A stretch of DNA of 64,000 nt from Tildeniella torsiva UHER 1998/13D (GCA_019358835.1 JAHHIH010000023.1:1-64000); one strand, 5' to 3'. Numbered from the stretch's first letter, positions 28,365 to 38,749 are shown. Program-made: numbers and translations. The notes: generated by a model from the letters alone, not told the origin.

Positions 28365-28428
28365 TCGCAGCTGCGCTACTCCGTCGATTCGTTGTTGAGA
28401 TTACGTCAGTTCTAAGGAAGCTTCACCA

Positions 28429-28914
28429 ATGCAAGACGCAATTACTTCTGTTATCAATTCCTCCGATGTGCAGGGCAAGTACCTGGACGGTTCCGCTCTC
28501 GATAAGCTCAAAGCCTACTTTCAAACCGGTGAGCTGCGCGTTCGTGCCGCTAGCACCATCAGCGCCAACGCTGCTGAAATCGTGAAAGAAGCCGTGGCTA
28601 AGTCCCTGCTGTACTCCGATATCACCCGTCCCGGTGGCAACATGTACACCACCCGTCGCTATGCCGCCTGCATTCGCGACCTTGACTACTACCTGCGCTA
28701 TGCCACCTACGCCATGCTGGCTGGGGATCCCTCCATCCTGGATGAGCGCGTGCTCAATGGCCTCAAGGAAACCTATAACTCCCTGGGTGTACCCATTGGC
28801 GCTACCGTCAACTCGATCCAAGCCATGAAAGAAGTGACCGCTAGCCTAGTGGGTGCTGATGCTGGTAAGGAAATGGGCGTTTACTTTGACTACATCTCCT
28901 CTGGCTTGAGCTAG
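28429..28914 (+). CDS. apcB: Allophycocyanin beta subunit
   Basis: The 161-residue beta chain starts [20 protein letters not shown]. It contains the Asn methylated in beta chains within [11 protein letters not shown] and the chromophore Cys in [17 protein letters not shown] (near 81). The C-terminus [10 protein letters not shown] is typical. It pairs with ApcA in the core trimers and receives energy from phycocyanin rods. A ribosome site AAGGAAG lies upstream of the ATG. Confidence 0.98.
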   Translation: MQDAITSVINSSDVQGKYLDGSALDKLKAYFQTGELRVRAASTISANAAEIVKEAVAKSLLYSDITRPGGNMYTTRRYAACIRDLDYYLRYATYAMLAGDPSILDERVLNGLKETYNSLGVPIGATVNSIQAMKEVTASLVGADAGKEMGVYFDYISSGLS

Positions 28915-29095
28915 TCCAGGCTCATCCATTGCGCTTTGGCCACAGGCCAGAGCGAACCTAGGCCAGAGTCAGGGGCGAGTGTTGAGGACACTGGGTTGTG
29001 CTGTACTGTCTTCCTGCTGTCCATAGCATTGGCTTTCGACTCTGGCTTTTCAGTGTTTACGTCTGTCCCGTGAGATAGTAGGAGAGTTTTCGGCC

Positions 29096-29299
29096 ATGCG
29101 CATGTTTAAGATCACCGCTTGTGTCCCTAGTCAGACCAGGATTCGCACCCAGCGGGAGCTGCAAAATACTTTTTTCACCAAGCTGGTGCCCTACGACAAC
29201 TGGTTCAAAGAGCAGCAGCGCATTCAAAAAATGGGCGGCAAGATCGTCAAGGTTGAGCTGGCTACTGGGCGGCAGGGTGCTAACACCGGCCTCCTCTAA
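29096..29299 (+). CDS. apcC: Core linker L-C (allophycocyanin-associated 7.8 kDa linker)
   Basis: The 67-residue basic product begins MRMFKITACVPSQTRIRTQR and contains ELQNTFFTKLVPYDNWF, the CpcD-like linker fold that caps the outer allophycocyanin trimers. The length is exactly that of the family. It lies 181 bp after apcB in the same operon; the spacing is longer than between apcA and apcB and agrees with the partial termination known for apc operons. A terminator follows. Confidence 0.97.
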   Translation: MRMFKITACVPSQTRIRTQRELQNTFFTKLVPYDNWFKEQQRIQKMGGKIVKVELATGRQGANTGLL

Positions 29300-29359
29300 C
29301 GCACCTGTTTTACCGAAATATCCGATAAGAATTTTTACTGCTTCAATGCTGCGATACGT

Positions 29360-29399
29360 GCAGGGTCGGCCTACGGGCTAGCCCTGCCGTTGTGTTTTT
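29360..29399 (+). terminator. Terminator after apcC
   Basis: GCAGGG (29360-29365) pairs with CCCTGC (29382-29387), with partial pairing inside the loop, then GTTGTGTTTTT. It stands about 60 bp after the apcC stop and fits the end of the apcABC transcript. Confidence 0.55.
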
Positions 29400-29530
29400 G
29401 GGCGTATCTTTGCAGCTCTAGGCTAAGCTCTAAAACTATAAAAATATGCTCAGAAACCTGAGCGACTTCTGACCCCCTCCGCTATACTTGGCCCTTGAAA
29501 GATTAGCCCTCGGGCGCGTGGGGTACTAGG

Positions 29531-30751
29531 GTGAATATTGCTCGATTGGTTCCATGGATTGACCCCACGGTGAGCCAGTGGTCAGCGGAAGCGCGGTGGC
29601 TGCGGTGGCTGACCTTTGTTTGGCTGGGGGGCGGTCTGCTGGTATTGTTCTCGGCTTCCTATTCGGTGGCGGTGGCTGAGCACGGCTATGGATTGCACTA
29701 CGTCATGGTGCAGCTGCTGTGGGTTGCCATTGGTCTGGTCGTGTTTAATCGCATTGTTCACACCTCGCTGGATCGGCTCATTCAGGGATCGGGCATTGTG
29801 CTGCTGGTGCTGGTCGGGCTGGTTAGCTTAACGCTGGTGCCTTCTTTGGGGGTGACAGTGAATGGCGCGACCCGCTGGTTGCCGTTGGGGCCGTTTATGA
29901 TTCAGCCTTCGGAACTGATCAAGCCGTGTCTGGTGTTACAGGGAGCACGGCTATTTGGGCGATGGCCACAGCTGACTTGGCAATCCCGGGTTACCTGGCT
30001 GGGCATTTTTGTCGCTATTTTGGGGCTGATTTTAATGCAACCCAACCTGAGCACGGCGGCTGTTTGCGGCCTAACGCTCTGGCTGATTGCCCTGGCGGCT
30101 GGGTTGCCCTATCTATATCTATTGCTAACCGCTGGGGGCGGCTTACTGGCTGCGACAGTTAGCGTTAGCCTTAAGACCTATCAGCGTCAGCGTATTGTCT
30201 CGTTCCTAGATCCCTGGGCTGACCCCGGCGATCAGGGGTATCAGCTGGTGCAAAGTTTGCTAGCCATTGGTTCGGGAGGGTTCTGGGGCCAGGGTTTTGG
30301 GCTGTCTGAGCAGAAGCTTTACTCGCTACCCATTCAGTACACTGACTTTATTTTTGCGGTGTTTGCCGAGGAGTTTGGCTTTGTGGGTTGCCTGGTATTG
30401 CTGACGGTTTTGGGGATTTATGCATCTTTAGCCCTATTAGTGGCGTTGCGCCTGAAGCAACCTCTATACCGACTGGTGGCGGTGGGGGCGATGGTGCTAC
30501 TTGTCGGCCAGGCGTTACTGAATATGGGGGTAGCCACAGGACTTCTACCCACAACAGGTCTGCCTTTTCCGCTGTTGAGCTATGGGGGTAGCTCGATGGT
30601 AGCCAGTTTGGCGACGGCAGCACTTTTGGTGCGGGCTGCGCGAGAAATTAATTTGGACGAGCTTGTACCTCTGCGGCGGCGACGGTCTCGGGCCGCTCAT
30701 CAGGAGCCGTTGACGTTGCGAGTGTTGGATGGTGGCAATGCCCTTTCTTGA
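29531..30751 (+). CDS. ftsW: FtsW/RodA-type septal peptidoglycan polymerase
   Basis: The 406-residue product has about nine to ten membrane segments and SEDS-family signatures: GATRWLPLGPFMIQPSELIK, GGGLLAATVSVSLKT, and near the end LPTTGLPFPLLSYGGSSMVA. Start is GTG at 29531. FtsW polymerises glycan strands at the division septum together with its cognate PBP. In many cyanobacteria it stands before ccdA and ccsB as here; 70 bp separate it from ccdA, so they may share a transcript. RodA cannot be wholly excluded from sequence alone. Confidence 0.92.
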   Translation: MNIARLVPWIDPTVSQWSAEARWLRWLTFVWLGGGLLVLFSASYSVAVAEHGYGLHYVMVQLLWVAIGLVVFNRIVHTSLDRLIQGSGIVLLVLVGLVSLTLVPSLGVTVNGATRWLPLGPFMIQPSELIKPCLVLQGARLFGRWPQLTWQSRVTWLGIFVAILGLILMQPNLSTAAVCGLTLWLIALAAGLPYLYLLLTAGGGLLAATVSVSLKTYQRQRIVSFLDPWADPGDQGYQLVQSLLAIGSGGFWGQGFGLSEQKLYSLPIQYTDFIFAVFAEEFGFVGCLVLLTVLGIYASLALLVALRLKQPLYRLVAVGAMVLLVGQALLNMGVATGLLPTTGLPFPLLSYGGSSMVASLATAALLVRAAREINLDELVPLRRRRSRAAHQEPLTLRVLDGGNALS

Positions 30752-30821
30752 AGCAGAAATCTGAGAGCGGGTTGCAGGATTGTTACAATAGTGAGGGCCT
30801 TTGCATCTCACCTCTTCGCCC

Positions 30822-31565
30822 ATGTTCGAGAGCCTTCAGCTTTATTTGTACGAGATCGCCCAGTGGGCTAACCAGCTGGTCAATGATCAGCTCACTCAGG
30901 TGTCTTGGGTGAGTCTTTCGGTGGTAGGGCTGGCGGGGCTGCTGACCAGTCTGTCTCCCTGTTTACTGTCGATGCTGCCAATCATGGTGGGCTACATGGG
31001 GGGCTATGACGAGGAGCGTCGGGGTGGTGCCGTGGTGCGATCGCTCTCCTTTGCCCTCGGGTTAGCCACTACCCTGGCCTTGTTGGGTCTAATCGCTGGG
31101 CTGTTTGGCTACGTCTACGGCCAGGTGGCCTGGGGCCTGCCAATCATGGTGAGCCTGGTGGCGATCATCATGGGACTAAATCTGTTGGGAGTTGTTCCCT
31201 TGAGCCTGCCCGCTGGCGTTGGCCCCACCTTTGAAAATTTGAACTTACCGCCCTGGCTACGGGCCTACGCACTGGGGCTGACCTTTGGCATTGTGGCGTC
31301 GCCCTGTAGCACGCCAGTGCTGGCCACCCTACTGGCCTGGATTTCAACTACAAAGGATCCGGTGCTGGGCGGTGCGCTGCTGCTGGCCTACGCCGTGGGC
31401 TACGTAACGCCGCTGGTGCTAGCCGGTACCTTTACCGCTTCTCTAAAGCGACTGCTAGATTTGCGGCAGTGGTCGAGCTGGGTGACTCCAGCCAGCGGTG
31501 CCCTGCTACTGGGGTTTGGGGTGTTTTCGCTGCTGTCTCGACTGCTGCCGAGTAGTCTGGTGTAA
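30822..31565 (+). CDS. ccdA: Cytochrome c biogenesis protein CcdA
   Basis: The 247-residue product has six membrane segments and the two redox-active cysteines of the DsbD/CcdA family: Cys in TSLSPCLLSMLP and Cys in GIVASPCSTPVL. The ATG at 30822 (MFESLQLYLY) is chosen over a TTG at 30801. It carries electrons from thioredoxin across the thylakoid membrane to keep apocytochrome cysteines reduced for heme attachment (System II). The next gene, ccsB, encodes its partner. Confidence 0.94.
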   Translation: MFESLQLYLYEIAQWANQLVNDQLTQVSWVSLSVVGLAGLLTSLSPCLLSMLPIMVGYMGGYDEERRGGAVVRSLSFALGLATTLALLGLIAGLFGYVYGQVAWGLPIMVSLVAIIMGLNLLGVVPLSLPAGVGPTFENLNLPPWLRAYALGLTFGIVASPCSTPVLATLLAWISTTKDPVLGGALLLAYAVGYVTPLVLAGTFTASLKRLLDLRQWSSWVTPASGALLLGFGVFSLLSRLLPSSLV

Positions 31566-31604
31566 TGGCTCCAAAACCTGTGTCTATCCGTTTTGAGGGA
31601 TACT

Positions 31605-32987
31605 ATGGCTCCGTCTGAAGCCCCCCAGCCAACTCCCTGGGACGGGATGCGCGACTACTTTCGGCAAGATCTACTGCCGCTGCTGGCGGATCTGCGGCTG
31701 GCAATTGTGCTGCTGCTGGCGATCGCCGCCTTCAGCATTAGCGGTACGGTCATTGAGCAGGGCCAGACTCTGGAGTTTTACCAGACCAACTATCCCGCCG
31801 ATCCGGCTCTATTTGGATTCTTGAGCTGGAAGGTGATTCTCACCCTTGGATTAGATCACGTCTACCGCACCTGGTGGTTCTTAGCGCTGCTGATGGTGTT
31901 TGGGGCCAGCCTGACCGCCTGCACCTTTACCCGCCAGTTCCCGGCGCTGGGGGCAGCTCAAAAGTGGAAGTACTATACTCAGCCCCGCCAGTTTCAAAAG
32001 CTGGCTCTGAGTGCTGAGCTGTCTGAAACCGACCTAGCTTCCCTCGCAAATGGATTAACCCAAAAGCGCTATCGGGTGTTTCAAGAGGGCAATCAACTCT
32101 ACGGACGCAAGGGCATTGTGGGCCGCATTGGCCCGATTGTGGTGCACGCCAGCATGCTGCTAATTTTGGCAGGGGCTATTTTAGGGGCGATGACCGGCTT
32201 TTTTGCCCAGGAGATTGTGCCCAGCGGAGAGACCTTTCAAATTCGCAATATTTTTGATGCTGGCCCCTGGGCCGAGGCCCAAATTCCTAAAGACTGGTCG
32301 GTGCGGGTAAACCGCTTTTGGATTGACTACACCCCCGAGGGCAATATCGATCAGTTCTATTCCGATCTGTCGGTGCTAGACCGGTCGGGGGATGAAATCG
32401 ATCGCAAGACCATCTTTGTCAACCAGCCCCTGCGCCACAGGGGCGTGACCCTGTACCAGGCCGACTGGGGCGTAGCGGCGGTAAGGGTGAAGCTGAACAA
32501 CAGCCCGGTGCTACAGCTACCGATGCAGCAGATTGAGAACGATGGCCCGCGCTTTTGGGGCACCTGGCTACCGACGAAACCCGATATGAGCGAAGGCGTG
32601 ACCCTGCTGGCCAGCGATCTTCAGGGCTCTGTGCTGATTTACGACAACGCTGGACAGCTCATTTCTACGGTTCGTAAGGGCATGGCGGCGGAGGTAAATG
32701 GCGTGAGGCTCTCCCTGGTGGATGTGGTGGGCAGTACGGGCTTACAAATTAAGGCCGATCCGGGCATTCCTCTAGTGTACGGAGGGTTCGGCCTGCTGAT
32801 GCTGGGAGTGATTATGAGCTATGTATCACACTCCCAGGTGTGGGCGCTGGCGCAGGAGGGCACGGTGTACGTGGGTGGCAGGACAAATCGTGCCCAGGTA
32901 GCCTTTGAGCGCGAGTTACTTGCCCTGCTGGAAGCCGTGTCGGCTGATTCAACCAGGGCTGAATTAGCTGACGTTCCAGTCAGTTGA
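31605..32987 (+). CDS. ccsB: Cytochrome c biogenesis protein CcsB (Ccs1)
   Basis: The 460-residue product has the ResB/Ccs1 layout: three N-terminal membrane helices ([18 protein letters not shown]..., [19 protein letters not shown]), a helix at about 180-205 ([20 protein letters not shown]), a large lumenal domain and a last helix ([18 protein letters not shown]). With CcsA it forms the heme-delivery complex for cytochromes f and c6. The ATG at 31605 follows GAGGGA; a TTG at 31593 is less likely. It overlaps the 3' end of the DUF1517 gene on the other strand by 8 bp. Confidence 0.94.
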   Translation: MAPSEAPQPTPWDGMRDYFRQDLLPLLADLRLAIVLLLAIAAFSISGTVIEQGQTLEFYQTNYPADPALFGFLSWKVILTLGLDHVYRTWWFLALLMVFGASLTACTFTRQFPALGAAQKWKYYTQPRQFQKLALSAELSETDLASLANGLTQKRYRVFQEGNQLYGRKGIVGRIGPIVVHASMLLILAGAILGAMTGFFAQEIVPSGETFQIRNIFDAGPWAEAQIPKDWSVRVNRFWIDYTPEGNIDQFYSDLSVLDRSGDEIDRKTIFVNQPLRHRGVTLYQADWGVAAVRVKLNNSPVLQLPMQQIENDGPRFWGTWLPTKPDMSEGVTLLASDLQGSVLIYDNAGQLISTVRKGMAAEVNGVRLSLVDVVGSTGLQIKADPGIPLVYGGFGLLMLGVIMSYVSHSQVWALAQEGTVYVGGRTNRAQVAFERELLALLEAVSADSTRAELADVPVS

Positions 32988-34131
32988 TTTGGGTGAGGTC
33001 GGGATAGGCGGTTAGCAACTGGTCGTAGCTAAGGCTGTCGCTAGCCGCTTGCGGCGCCCACAGCAGTTCGTAGACCAGCAGATAGTCGGGCGTGACGCCA
33101 CCGAGCCGCCGCAGTGCCGCCTGGAGATCGCTAGCAGAATTGATCGGCTGAGTGACAAGGGACTGATCATCGGCGGTACCCACGATTAGCGTCACCACAA
33201 TGTAGGCAGCGGGGTCGGCATCGGCATCGGGCATATAGGTTTGACGGCTGACCTGGCCACCCACATTCACCAGGGTTTCGCGGCTGAACTTGCTGCGCTC
33301 GGTGACGGAGAGCTGCTCGAAGACCTGGGAGGCCTGGGCGCGGGTGCGCACGGTTTGGGAGCTAGCCTTGGCGTGGGACCAGTATTCGGGCGATCGCAGC
33401 AGCGCCAGCACCGTCTCTTGCAGCAGCCGGTTTAGCCCCGGCTTGGTATCGATATCGCTGCGGGCGGCGATGGTCTCTAGAGCGCTCTGAAGATCGCGGG
33501 CCTGGGAGAGCAGCGCCACCTGTAGCTGGGTCACGGTGACGATATCGTTGGTCAGCTCATTGCCGCCGCCCACCCCTTGGACACTCCCGCTAGAGCGATC
33601 GCCCCCCAACCGCATCAAATTGGTGATCAGCGGCAGCACCGTGAATCCCAGTACCGCCAGCAGAAATAATAGGCCGACATCGCCGCCAAGCATGGTGCCG
33701 CCGCCGGGGTAGCCGCCTACATACCCCCCCGGATAGCCGCCTACGTAGCCGCCGGGCACTGGCACAATCACCGGGCCGGTGCGGGGGTAGGAGGGGTAGC
33801 CGCCGCCATAGCCGGGGCCACCATAGCTGGGGCCACCCATAGGAGGCAGCGATCCACCACCGCCCGAAAAACCGCCCCCGGAAGAGCCGCTGCCCGACGG
33901 ACTGCCAAAGTCACCGCCGCGAGCCCGCCCTCCAGACAACCCAAGCGGGGTGGTGTCGGTGGACAACAGCCCCTGGGCGTGGGCCAGTCGAGCCGCCTCG
34001 TTGCGCCGCTCGACGAAAAACCCCAGGCAGCTCAGGGTCAGCATCAGCACAATCAGGCAATAGACATTGCGGCTGTGGTGATCGAGCGATTCGCAGAGCG
34101 ATCCGTTCCGGAATCGCGGAGCAGTAGCCAT
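32980..34131 (-). CDS. DUF1517-family membrane protein
   Basis: The 383-residue product has an N-terminal membrane helix ([18 protein letters not shown]), a long G/S/P/Y-rich region (about 75-165, with repeated GGYPGGYV), another hydrophobic stretch ([17 protein letters not shown]), and a C-terminal DUF1517 domain ([20 protein letters not shown] ... [12 protein letters not shown]). The ATG at 34131 has GGAGAT upstream. DUF1517 proteins are found in cyanobacteria and chloroplasts and likely sit in the thylakoid or plasma membrane; their function is not known to me. The gly-rich tract probably acts as a flexible spacer. Confidence 0.8.
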   Translation of the reverse strand: MATAPRFRNGSLCESLDHHSRNVYCLIVLMLTLSCLGFFVERRNEAARLAHAQGLLSTDTTPLGLSGGRARGGDFGSPSGSGSSGGGFSGGGGSLPPMGGPSYGGPGYGGGYPSYPRTGPVIVPVPGGYVGGYPGGYVGGYPGGGTMLGGDVGLLFLLAVLGFTVLPLITNLMRLGGDRSSGSVQGVGGGNELTNDIVTVTQLQVALLSQARDLQSALETIAARSDIDTKPGLNRLLQETVLALLRSPEYWSHAKASSQTVRTRAQASQVFEQLSVTERSKFSRETLVNVGGQVSRQTYMPDADADPAAYIVVTLIVGTADDQSLVTQPINSASDLQAALRRLGGVTPDYLLVYELLWAPQAASDSLSYDQLLTAYPDLTQIN

Positions 34132-34404
34132 TGATCCATCTCCTGGGCGGGCTAGGGTTAGGCGGTGATTTTCAAAAGGCTGTGGGATAAGCCGGTGCAA
34201 GGGTTATCCCAACGGTCGAATCCTAGCGCTCAAAGATAAGGATTTTATCACTGTCCTTGCTGCTGCTCGCTAGTACCTACTCCCTGGGCCAGCCCGCTCT
34301 GGGCGGGAGCCCGAGGCCATGCCCGAGCCAACTTAGACACTAAGTATGATCATCATCAATTTTCCTGCCTCTCCAGCTCAATACGCCTCAACCTAGCGCT
34401 AGCC

Positions 34405-34429
34405 GCCCTAACCCTCTACCCCCTACCCA
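34405..34429. repeat. C-rich CCCTA-type short repeat
   Basis: The stretch has the form CCCTAACCCTCTACCCCC-TACCC, a degenerate heptamer repeat. Related stretches occur at 47709-47755 and, in the other orientation, at 52161-52191. Such short tandem repeats are common in cyanobacterial intergenic DNA. Confidence 0.5.
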
Positions 34430-34441
34430 TTCACCCAAAGC

Positions 34442-36025
34442 CTAGGGTTGGCTACCCAAATAATTCAAAATCCCCTGGGCGATCGCCTGCCCCATCTGAG
34501 TCTGCCACTGCGGATCACGCAGTTTAGGGGCATCGATCGCTCCGGTCACAAAGCCAATTTCGATCAGGGCGGCGGGCATCGCGGTGCGGCGCAGCACCAA
34601 AAATCGAGCCTGGCGCACGCCGCGATCGTTCATGGCCATAGTGCCTAGCACCTGGCGCTGGAGGGCTGCCGCCAGCACCTGCCCAGCATCGGAATAGTAG
34701 TAGGTCTCTAGCCCGTTGACCTCGGGGCGCTGCATATTCACTGCGTTGGCGTGAATGCTGACAAATACCGTGGCCCGAGCCCCTGTGGCCATATCGGCCC
34801 GAGGCTGCAAATCGACGGTTTGATCGCTCTGACGGGTCATCTGCACGGCAATACCCTGGGCCTGTAGGGCTGCTGCCGTGTGCTGGGCCACCGCCAGCAC
34901 CACTCCTTTTTCTTGCAGACCGCCAATGCCCACGGCCCCAGGGTCAACGCCACCGTGGCCAGGGTCGAGCATGACCAGCACCTGCCCCCGAGCCGCGGGG
35001 GCAGGTGCTGCTGTGGCGGCGGGCGCTGGGACAGCCGCCACGGCAGGACGGGCCTGGGCGATGGGCGGCGGGGCAGCAATGGGATTCAGGACAGGCAGCA
35101 CAACTGTGGTGGGCGGGGCCGCAATTTGGTTGGGGGCAACACCGATGGGGGTGACCCAAATACCGCCGCTGGCCAGGGGAGTGATTTGCCAGTCAGGGCT
35201 AAATCCATCGAGGGTGAGGGTGAGGCGAATGGCGGGCGGGGCCGTGGCAAACTGATTGATACTCCAGTGGTGGATGCCGTAGCGCCCCTGGGGGAGTGCC
35301 TCGGGGGTTAGCCCTGGGGCAATGGCGGCATCTAAGAGGTCAATGACAATCTGCCGCGCCTGATTCGCGTCGCGGGTGCGGTACACATGTACTTGAGGGG
35401 CAGCCCCCGCCGTGGGAATAAAGAAGCCCTGGGCAGTGGTTTGGACACCGCGAAGTACGGTGGCTGTTGCCCTAACGGCGACGGTGTTGACCTGGTTGCG
35501 GCTGATCAACGGCGGCAGCGGGTCGGCCCCAACAGCGGCCAGGGGTCGCGGTCTGGCGGCTTTAGAAAAATCTGGAATGGATAGACCGTCGCTGGGAAAG
35601 CCCATAGGAGTCGAGCCGGGCAGCTGCACCACCCACTGCTGGCTGGTGAGCCCCCACACCTTGACCTGTTTGGGGTCGAGGCTGTAGCTGGGGTTGATCT
35701 CTAGCACCATGCGGGTGGTTTGAGCATCGGCCTGGGTAATGCGCACCGCCGCCACCGCCCCGCCGATAAACTGATCGCCCAGGGCTTCTTCAGTCAGAAT
35801 GCCGGGCAGGTCGATGACCAATCGCTGCGGATCGCTGAGCCAGCTGACCTGGGGCTCTACCCCACTTTCGGTGGTAAACACCAGGCGATTTTGGCCGGTA
35901 TCAAATTCCCAGGCTTGCAGCCGTGCGCTGGCTTTGGCCGGTAGGCTGCCAAATAGGCACACCCCAGCCACCCCAACCACCCCAGTAAAAAGCTTCCTTA
36001 GCCGCAATCGGGCCGATCTCCCCAC
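34442..36025 (-). CDS. amiC: AMIN-domain N-acetylmuramoyl-L-alanine amidase
   Basis: The 527-residue product has a signal peptide (MGRSARLRLRKLFTGVVGVA...PAKA) and an AMIN domain (about 35-140, WEFDTGQNRLVFTTESG...). A second AMIN-like segment lies near 185-290, then a P/A-rich linker (about 310-345). A zinc-dependent Amidase_3 domain follows with VMLDPGHGGVDPGAVG (first His/Glu set), VFVSIHANA (second His) and ALIEIGFV (catalytic Glu). It cuts the peptide from glycan during daughter-cell separation; in filamentous cyanobacteria AmiC forms nanopores at septa. Transcribed alone, divergent from the GH9 gene. Confidence 0.93.
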   Translation of the reverse strand: MGRSARLRLRKLFTGVVGVAGVCLFGSLPAKASARLQAWEFDTGQNRLVFTTESGVEPQVSWLSDPQRLVIDLPGILTEEALGDQFIGGAVAAVRITQADAQTTRMVLEINPSYSLDPKQVKVWGLTSQQWVVQLPGSTPMGFPSDGLSIPDFSKAARPRPLAAVGADPLPPLISRNQVNTVAVRATATVLRGVQTTAQGFFIPTAGAAPQVHVYRTRDANQARQIVIDLLDAAIAPGLTPEALPQGRYGIHHWSINQFATAPPAIRLTLTLDGFSPDWQITPLASGGIWVTPIGVAPNQIAAPPTTVVLPVLNPIAAPPPIAQARPAVAAVPAPAATAAPAPAARGQVLVMLDPGHGGVDPGAVGIGGLQEKGVVLAVAQHTAAALQAQGIAVQMTRQSDQTVDLQPRADMATGARATVFVSIHANAVNMQRPEVNGLETYYYSDAGQVLAAALQRQVLGTMAMNDRGVRQARFLVLRRTAMPAALIEIGFVTGAIDAPKLRDPQWQTQMGQAIAQGILNYLGSQP

Positions 36026-36332
36026 ACACCACAGGATTCTGCATAACTCAGCCGGGGCACTTAGCGATCGCGAACCTATGGGCTAAGCGGTATGCCCTAG
36101 CCCGCGAGCCGCGACCGTTCAGAAGAAAAGGCTGAATCGGCTTAGATATTAGCTCACTTTTAATGAAGCAACGGCCCAAATGTTTAGCTGGAGTAAAACT
36201 TTGGCACAGCTTGGAACGGATACCCCACACCCATCGGCGCAGTTTGTACTATGGCCCCAGGGTTTGGGCAGAGTGTAGTGATCGGTGCCGACCCTATAGC
36301 CTTTGGTGGATTCCCCAGGAGCGTTGCTGAGA
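36026..36332. other. Divergent promoter region between amiC and the GH9 gene
   Basis: The 307 bp carry no convincing gene; short frames on the minus strand here look accidental. It must contain promoters for amiC on the left and the GH9 lipoprotein on the right. No consensus promoter was obvious by eye. Confidence 0.4.
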
Positions 36333-38744
36333 ATGTTGTTTGCCACTGTACGCCGCTGGCCCCGCCGGGCTGCGTTTTTGCTCGGGCTGCTGGCATTTTT
36401 GATGGCCTGCACGGCGGGTACTGTCCGGCTATCCAACGCCAATTCGGCGCAGCCCGCTATGACGGTAGCCGTGGTCAGCCCCGAAGTCATAGTGGTCTCT
36501 CTGCGCCAGGGCACCGTCACCCACGCTCGCCAAGAGCCCTACCGTTCCCAACCGCAAGACAAGTTAGAGAACTCAGGGCACGACACCTGGGTGTCGCGCC
36601 GAGGGCAGGTGCTTGGTACCCTGGTGGGTGCCGAGCAGTCGGTGCTCTATGGGTTCGATCGCTACAGTGAAGCGCCGTTTGCTGCCGATCGCGCCAGCCA
36701 GCCCCGCAGCTATCGCATTCAGTCGCCGGGCGACTCCAGCTACCGGCAGGCCGTGACGCCGACGGAGGTGTATCGCAAAAGCAAGCCGGTGGATACGGCC
36801 CAGATCAATCGAGATGATCGCCGCTGGGCTATGGAGCATCGCTTCTATCTGAGATTGCCCACGCCCCTGACGCCGGGGCAATCGTACCAGATTCAACTGG
36901 CGGGGCAAGACCTGCCGCCGCTCACGCTGGTCTACCAGCCTGACCGTGAAATGAGCGAGGCTATCCACGTGTCGGCCCTGGGATTTCGACCTGATGACCC
37001 GGTCAAGGTAGGGTTTTTATCCACCTGGATGGGAACGGGCGGCGGGCTGAGCTATCCCGAGGGGCTGTCGTTTCAGGTGATTGACGAGGCCATAGGACGG
37101 AGCGTGTTTACCGGGCAGACCAGCCGTCGCTACCAGAATGGGACGGCGGAAGATGCCCGCGATCGCACCTACACCCTCACCGACGTTGACCAGCTCGACT
37201 TTAGCGCCCTTACCCAGCCGGGGCAGTACCGCCTCTGTGTAGACACCGTCGGCTGCTCTAGCTCCTTTGCGGTAGCTGAGGATGCCTGGCAGCAGGCCTT
37301 TTCTGTGGCTGCGCGGGGGTTCTACCACCAGCGCAGCGGCATTGCCCTAGAACCGCCCTACACCGATATTGTCCGCCCCCGGCCCTTTCACCCCGATGAC
37401 GGGGTCACGGTTTACCAATCCAACACCGGGCTGATGGATACGGGCAACGGCCTTGACGCCCAGGGAACTGACGAGGGCAACTTTGCCAACCTGGTCGCAG
37501 GCAAGACCGATGCGGTGGTGGCCAATGCCTGGGGTGGCTACTTTGATGCCGGCGACTGGGACCGCCGCATTCAGCACCTGGATGTGGCTCGCTGGCTGCT
37601 CGAACTGCTTGAGCTATTTCCCGAGCCGATGGAAAACCTGGCGCTCAATATTCCCGAATCGGCCAACGATCGCCCCGATTTGCTCAATGAAGCCCTGTGG
37701 GGCGTCGATTTCTTTCGCCGTCTGCAAACCTCTGAGGGCGGTGTGCGCGGCGGCATTGAGTCGGCAGAGCACCCGAAGCGGGGCGAAACCAGCTGGCAAG
37801 AAACCCTGACGGTTATGGCCTACGCCCCCGACCCCTGGAGCAGCTACGTCTACGCTGGGGTGGCGGCGCGCACCGCGCGGCTGATGGGTACCTATGCCGC
37901 CGGCCAGGTTCAGGGCTACCGCGACAGTGCCCTAGCCGCCATGGCCTGGGCTGAGGCCCGCTACCAGGATGGCATTGAGGCCCAGGAGTGGCCTCGCCAT
38001 CGCATTGAGGCCGATCGCGCCCTGGCGGCCCTAGAGCTTTACGACCTGACGGGCGATCGCCTCTGGCACGACCGCTTTGTCGCGGCGCGATCGGCCATTC
38101 CCGCCGAGGCCCGCGATGACTATCGGATTGCAGGCCCTCAGCGAGAAATCGCCTTTCTTTACAGCCGCCTTCCCGCTGACCAGGTCGATGCGGCGCTTCA
38201 GGCCGAGCTGCGAGCCACGCTGATCGCCGAGGCGGACGCCGCTGTAGAAACCGGGCAGACCACCGCCTTCGGCTGGACTAAAGTGCACCCCTCAACCCCC
38301 GTGGGCTGGGGCGATGGGCTAGGGGCACCCAAGGCCCGTACGCTGCTGCGGGCCCATGCGCTGACCGGTGGCGATCGCTATCTCAGCGCCGCCCTGCTGG
38401 CCTGCCAGTTCTCCGCCGGAGCCAACCCCGACAACATGACCTACACCACCGGCCTGGGCCAGAAATCGCCCCAAAACCCCCTGGTGATCGACCAGCGCAT
38501 TACCGGCGGTGTGCTGCCGGGCCTGACCCTCTACGGCCCTATCGACAACGAATTTTACGGTTCTGAATGGTTCTTTGACGTGCTGGACTCGATGACGGTG
38601 CCGCCCGCCCGCCAGTGGCCTTCGGTGGAGACCTACTTTGATATTTTTTACGTGCCCAACATCAATGAGTTCACGGTCATGCAGAGTATGGGCGACGCCG
38701 CCTATGCCTGGGGCTACCTGGCAGGGCGCTCTAGCCAAAACTAG
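36333..38744 (+). CDS. Glycoside hydrolase family 9 lipoprotein (endoglucanase-like)
   Basis: The 803-residue product starts (ATG 36333) with a basic n-region and a lipobox LMAC within LLGLLAFLMACTAG, so it is probably an outer-membrane or periplasmic lipoprotein. A non-catalytic N-terminal region comes first, then a CelD-type Ig-like domain (about 215-335, IHVSALGFRPDDPVKVGF). The GH9 barrel follows: GGYFDAGDWDRR holds the catalytic base Asp, SAGANPDNMTYTTGLG the typical G-x-N-P-x-x-x-S/T-like block, and VPNINEFTVMQ the probable acid Glu. It may cut beta-1,4-glucans, perhaps the cell's own cellulose. GH9 is uncommon in cyanobacteria. Alternative starts are TTG 36303 and GTG 36306. Confidence 0.85.
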   Translation: MLFATVRRWPRRAAFLLGLLAFLMACTAGTVRLSNANSAQPAMTVAVVSPEVIVVSLRQGTVTHARQEPYRSQPQDKLENSGHDTWVSRRGQVLGTLVGAEQSVLYGFDRYSEAPFAADRASQPRSYRIQSPGDSSYRQAVTPTEVYRKSKPVDTAQINRDDRRWAMEHRFYLRLPTPLTPGQSYQIQLAGQDLPPLTLVYQPDREMSEAIHVSALGFRPDDPVKVGFLSTWMGTGGGLSYPEGLSFQVIDEAIGRSVFTGQTSRRYQNGTAEDARDRTYTLTDVDQLDFSALTQPGQYRLCVDTVGCSSSFAVAEDAWQQAFSVAARGFYHQRSGIALEPPYTDIVRPRPFHPDDGVTVYQSNTGLMDTGNGLDAQGTDEGNFANLVAGKTDAVVANAWGGYFDAGDWDRRIQHLDVARWLLELLELFPEPMENLALNIPESANDRPDLLNEALWGVDFFRRLQTSEGGVRGGIESAEHPKRGETSWQETLTVMAYAPDPWSSYVYAGVAARTARLMGTYAAGQVQGYRDSALAAMAWAEARYQDGIEAQEWPRHRIEADRALAALELYDLTGDRLWHDRFVAARSAIPAEARDDYRIAGPQREIAFLYSRLPADQVDAALQAELRATLIAEADAAVETGQTTAFGWTKVHPSTPVGWGDGLGAPKARTLLRAHALTGGDRYLSAALLACQFSAGANPDNMTYTTGLGQKSPQNPLVIDQRITGGVLPGLTLYGPIDNEFYGSEWFFDVLDSMTVPPARQWPSVETYFDIFYVPNINEFTVMQSMGDAAYAWGYLAGRSSQN

Positions 38745-38749
38745 CCATC

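Noticed and set aside
34880-35311. Plus-strand frames opposite the amidase linker
   Set aside because: They mirror the Pro/Ala-rich linker and have no independent support.
36048-36520. Minus-strand frames between amiC and the GH9 gene
   Set aside because: One overlaps the GH9 signal region; both lack ribosome sites and recognisable domains.
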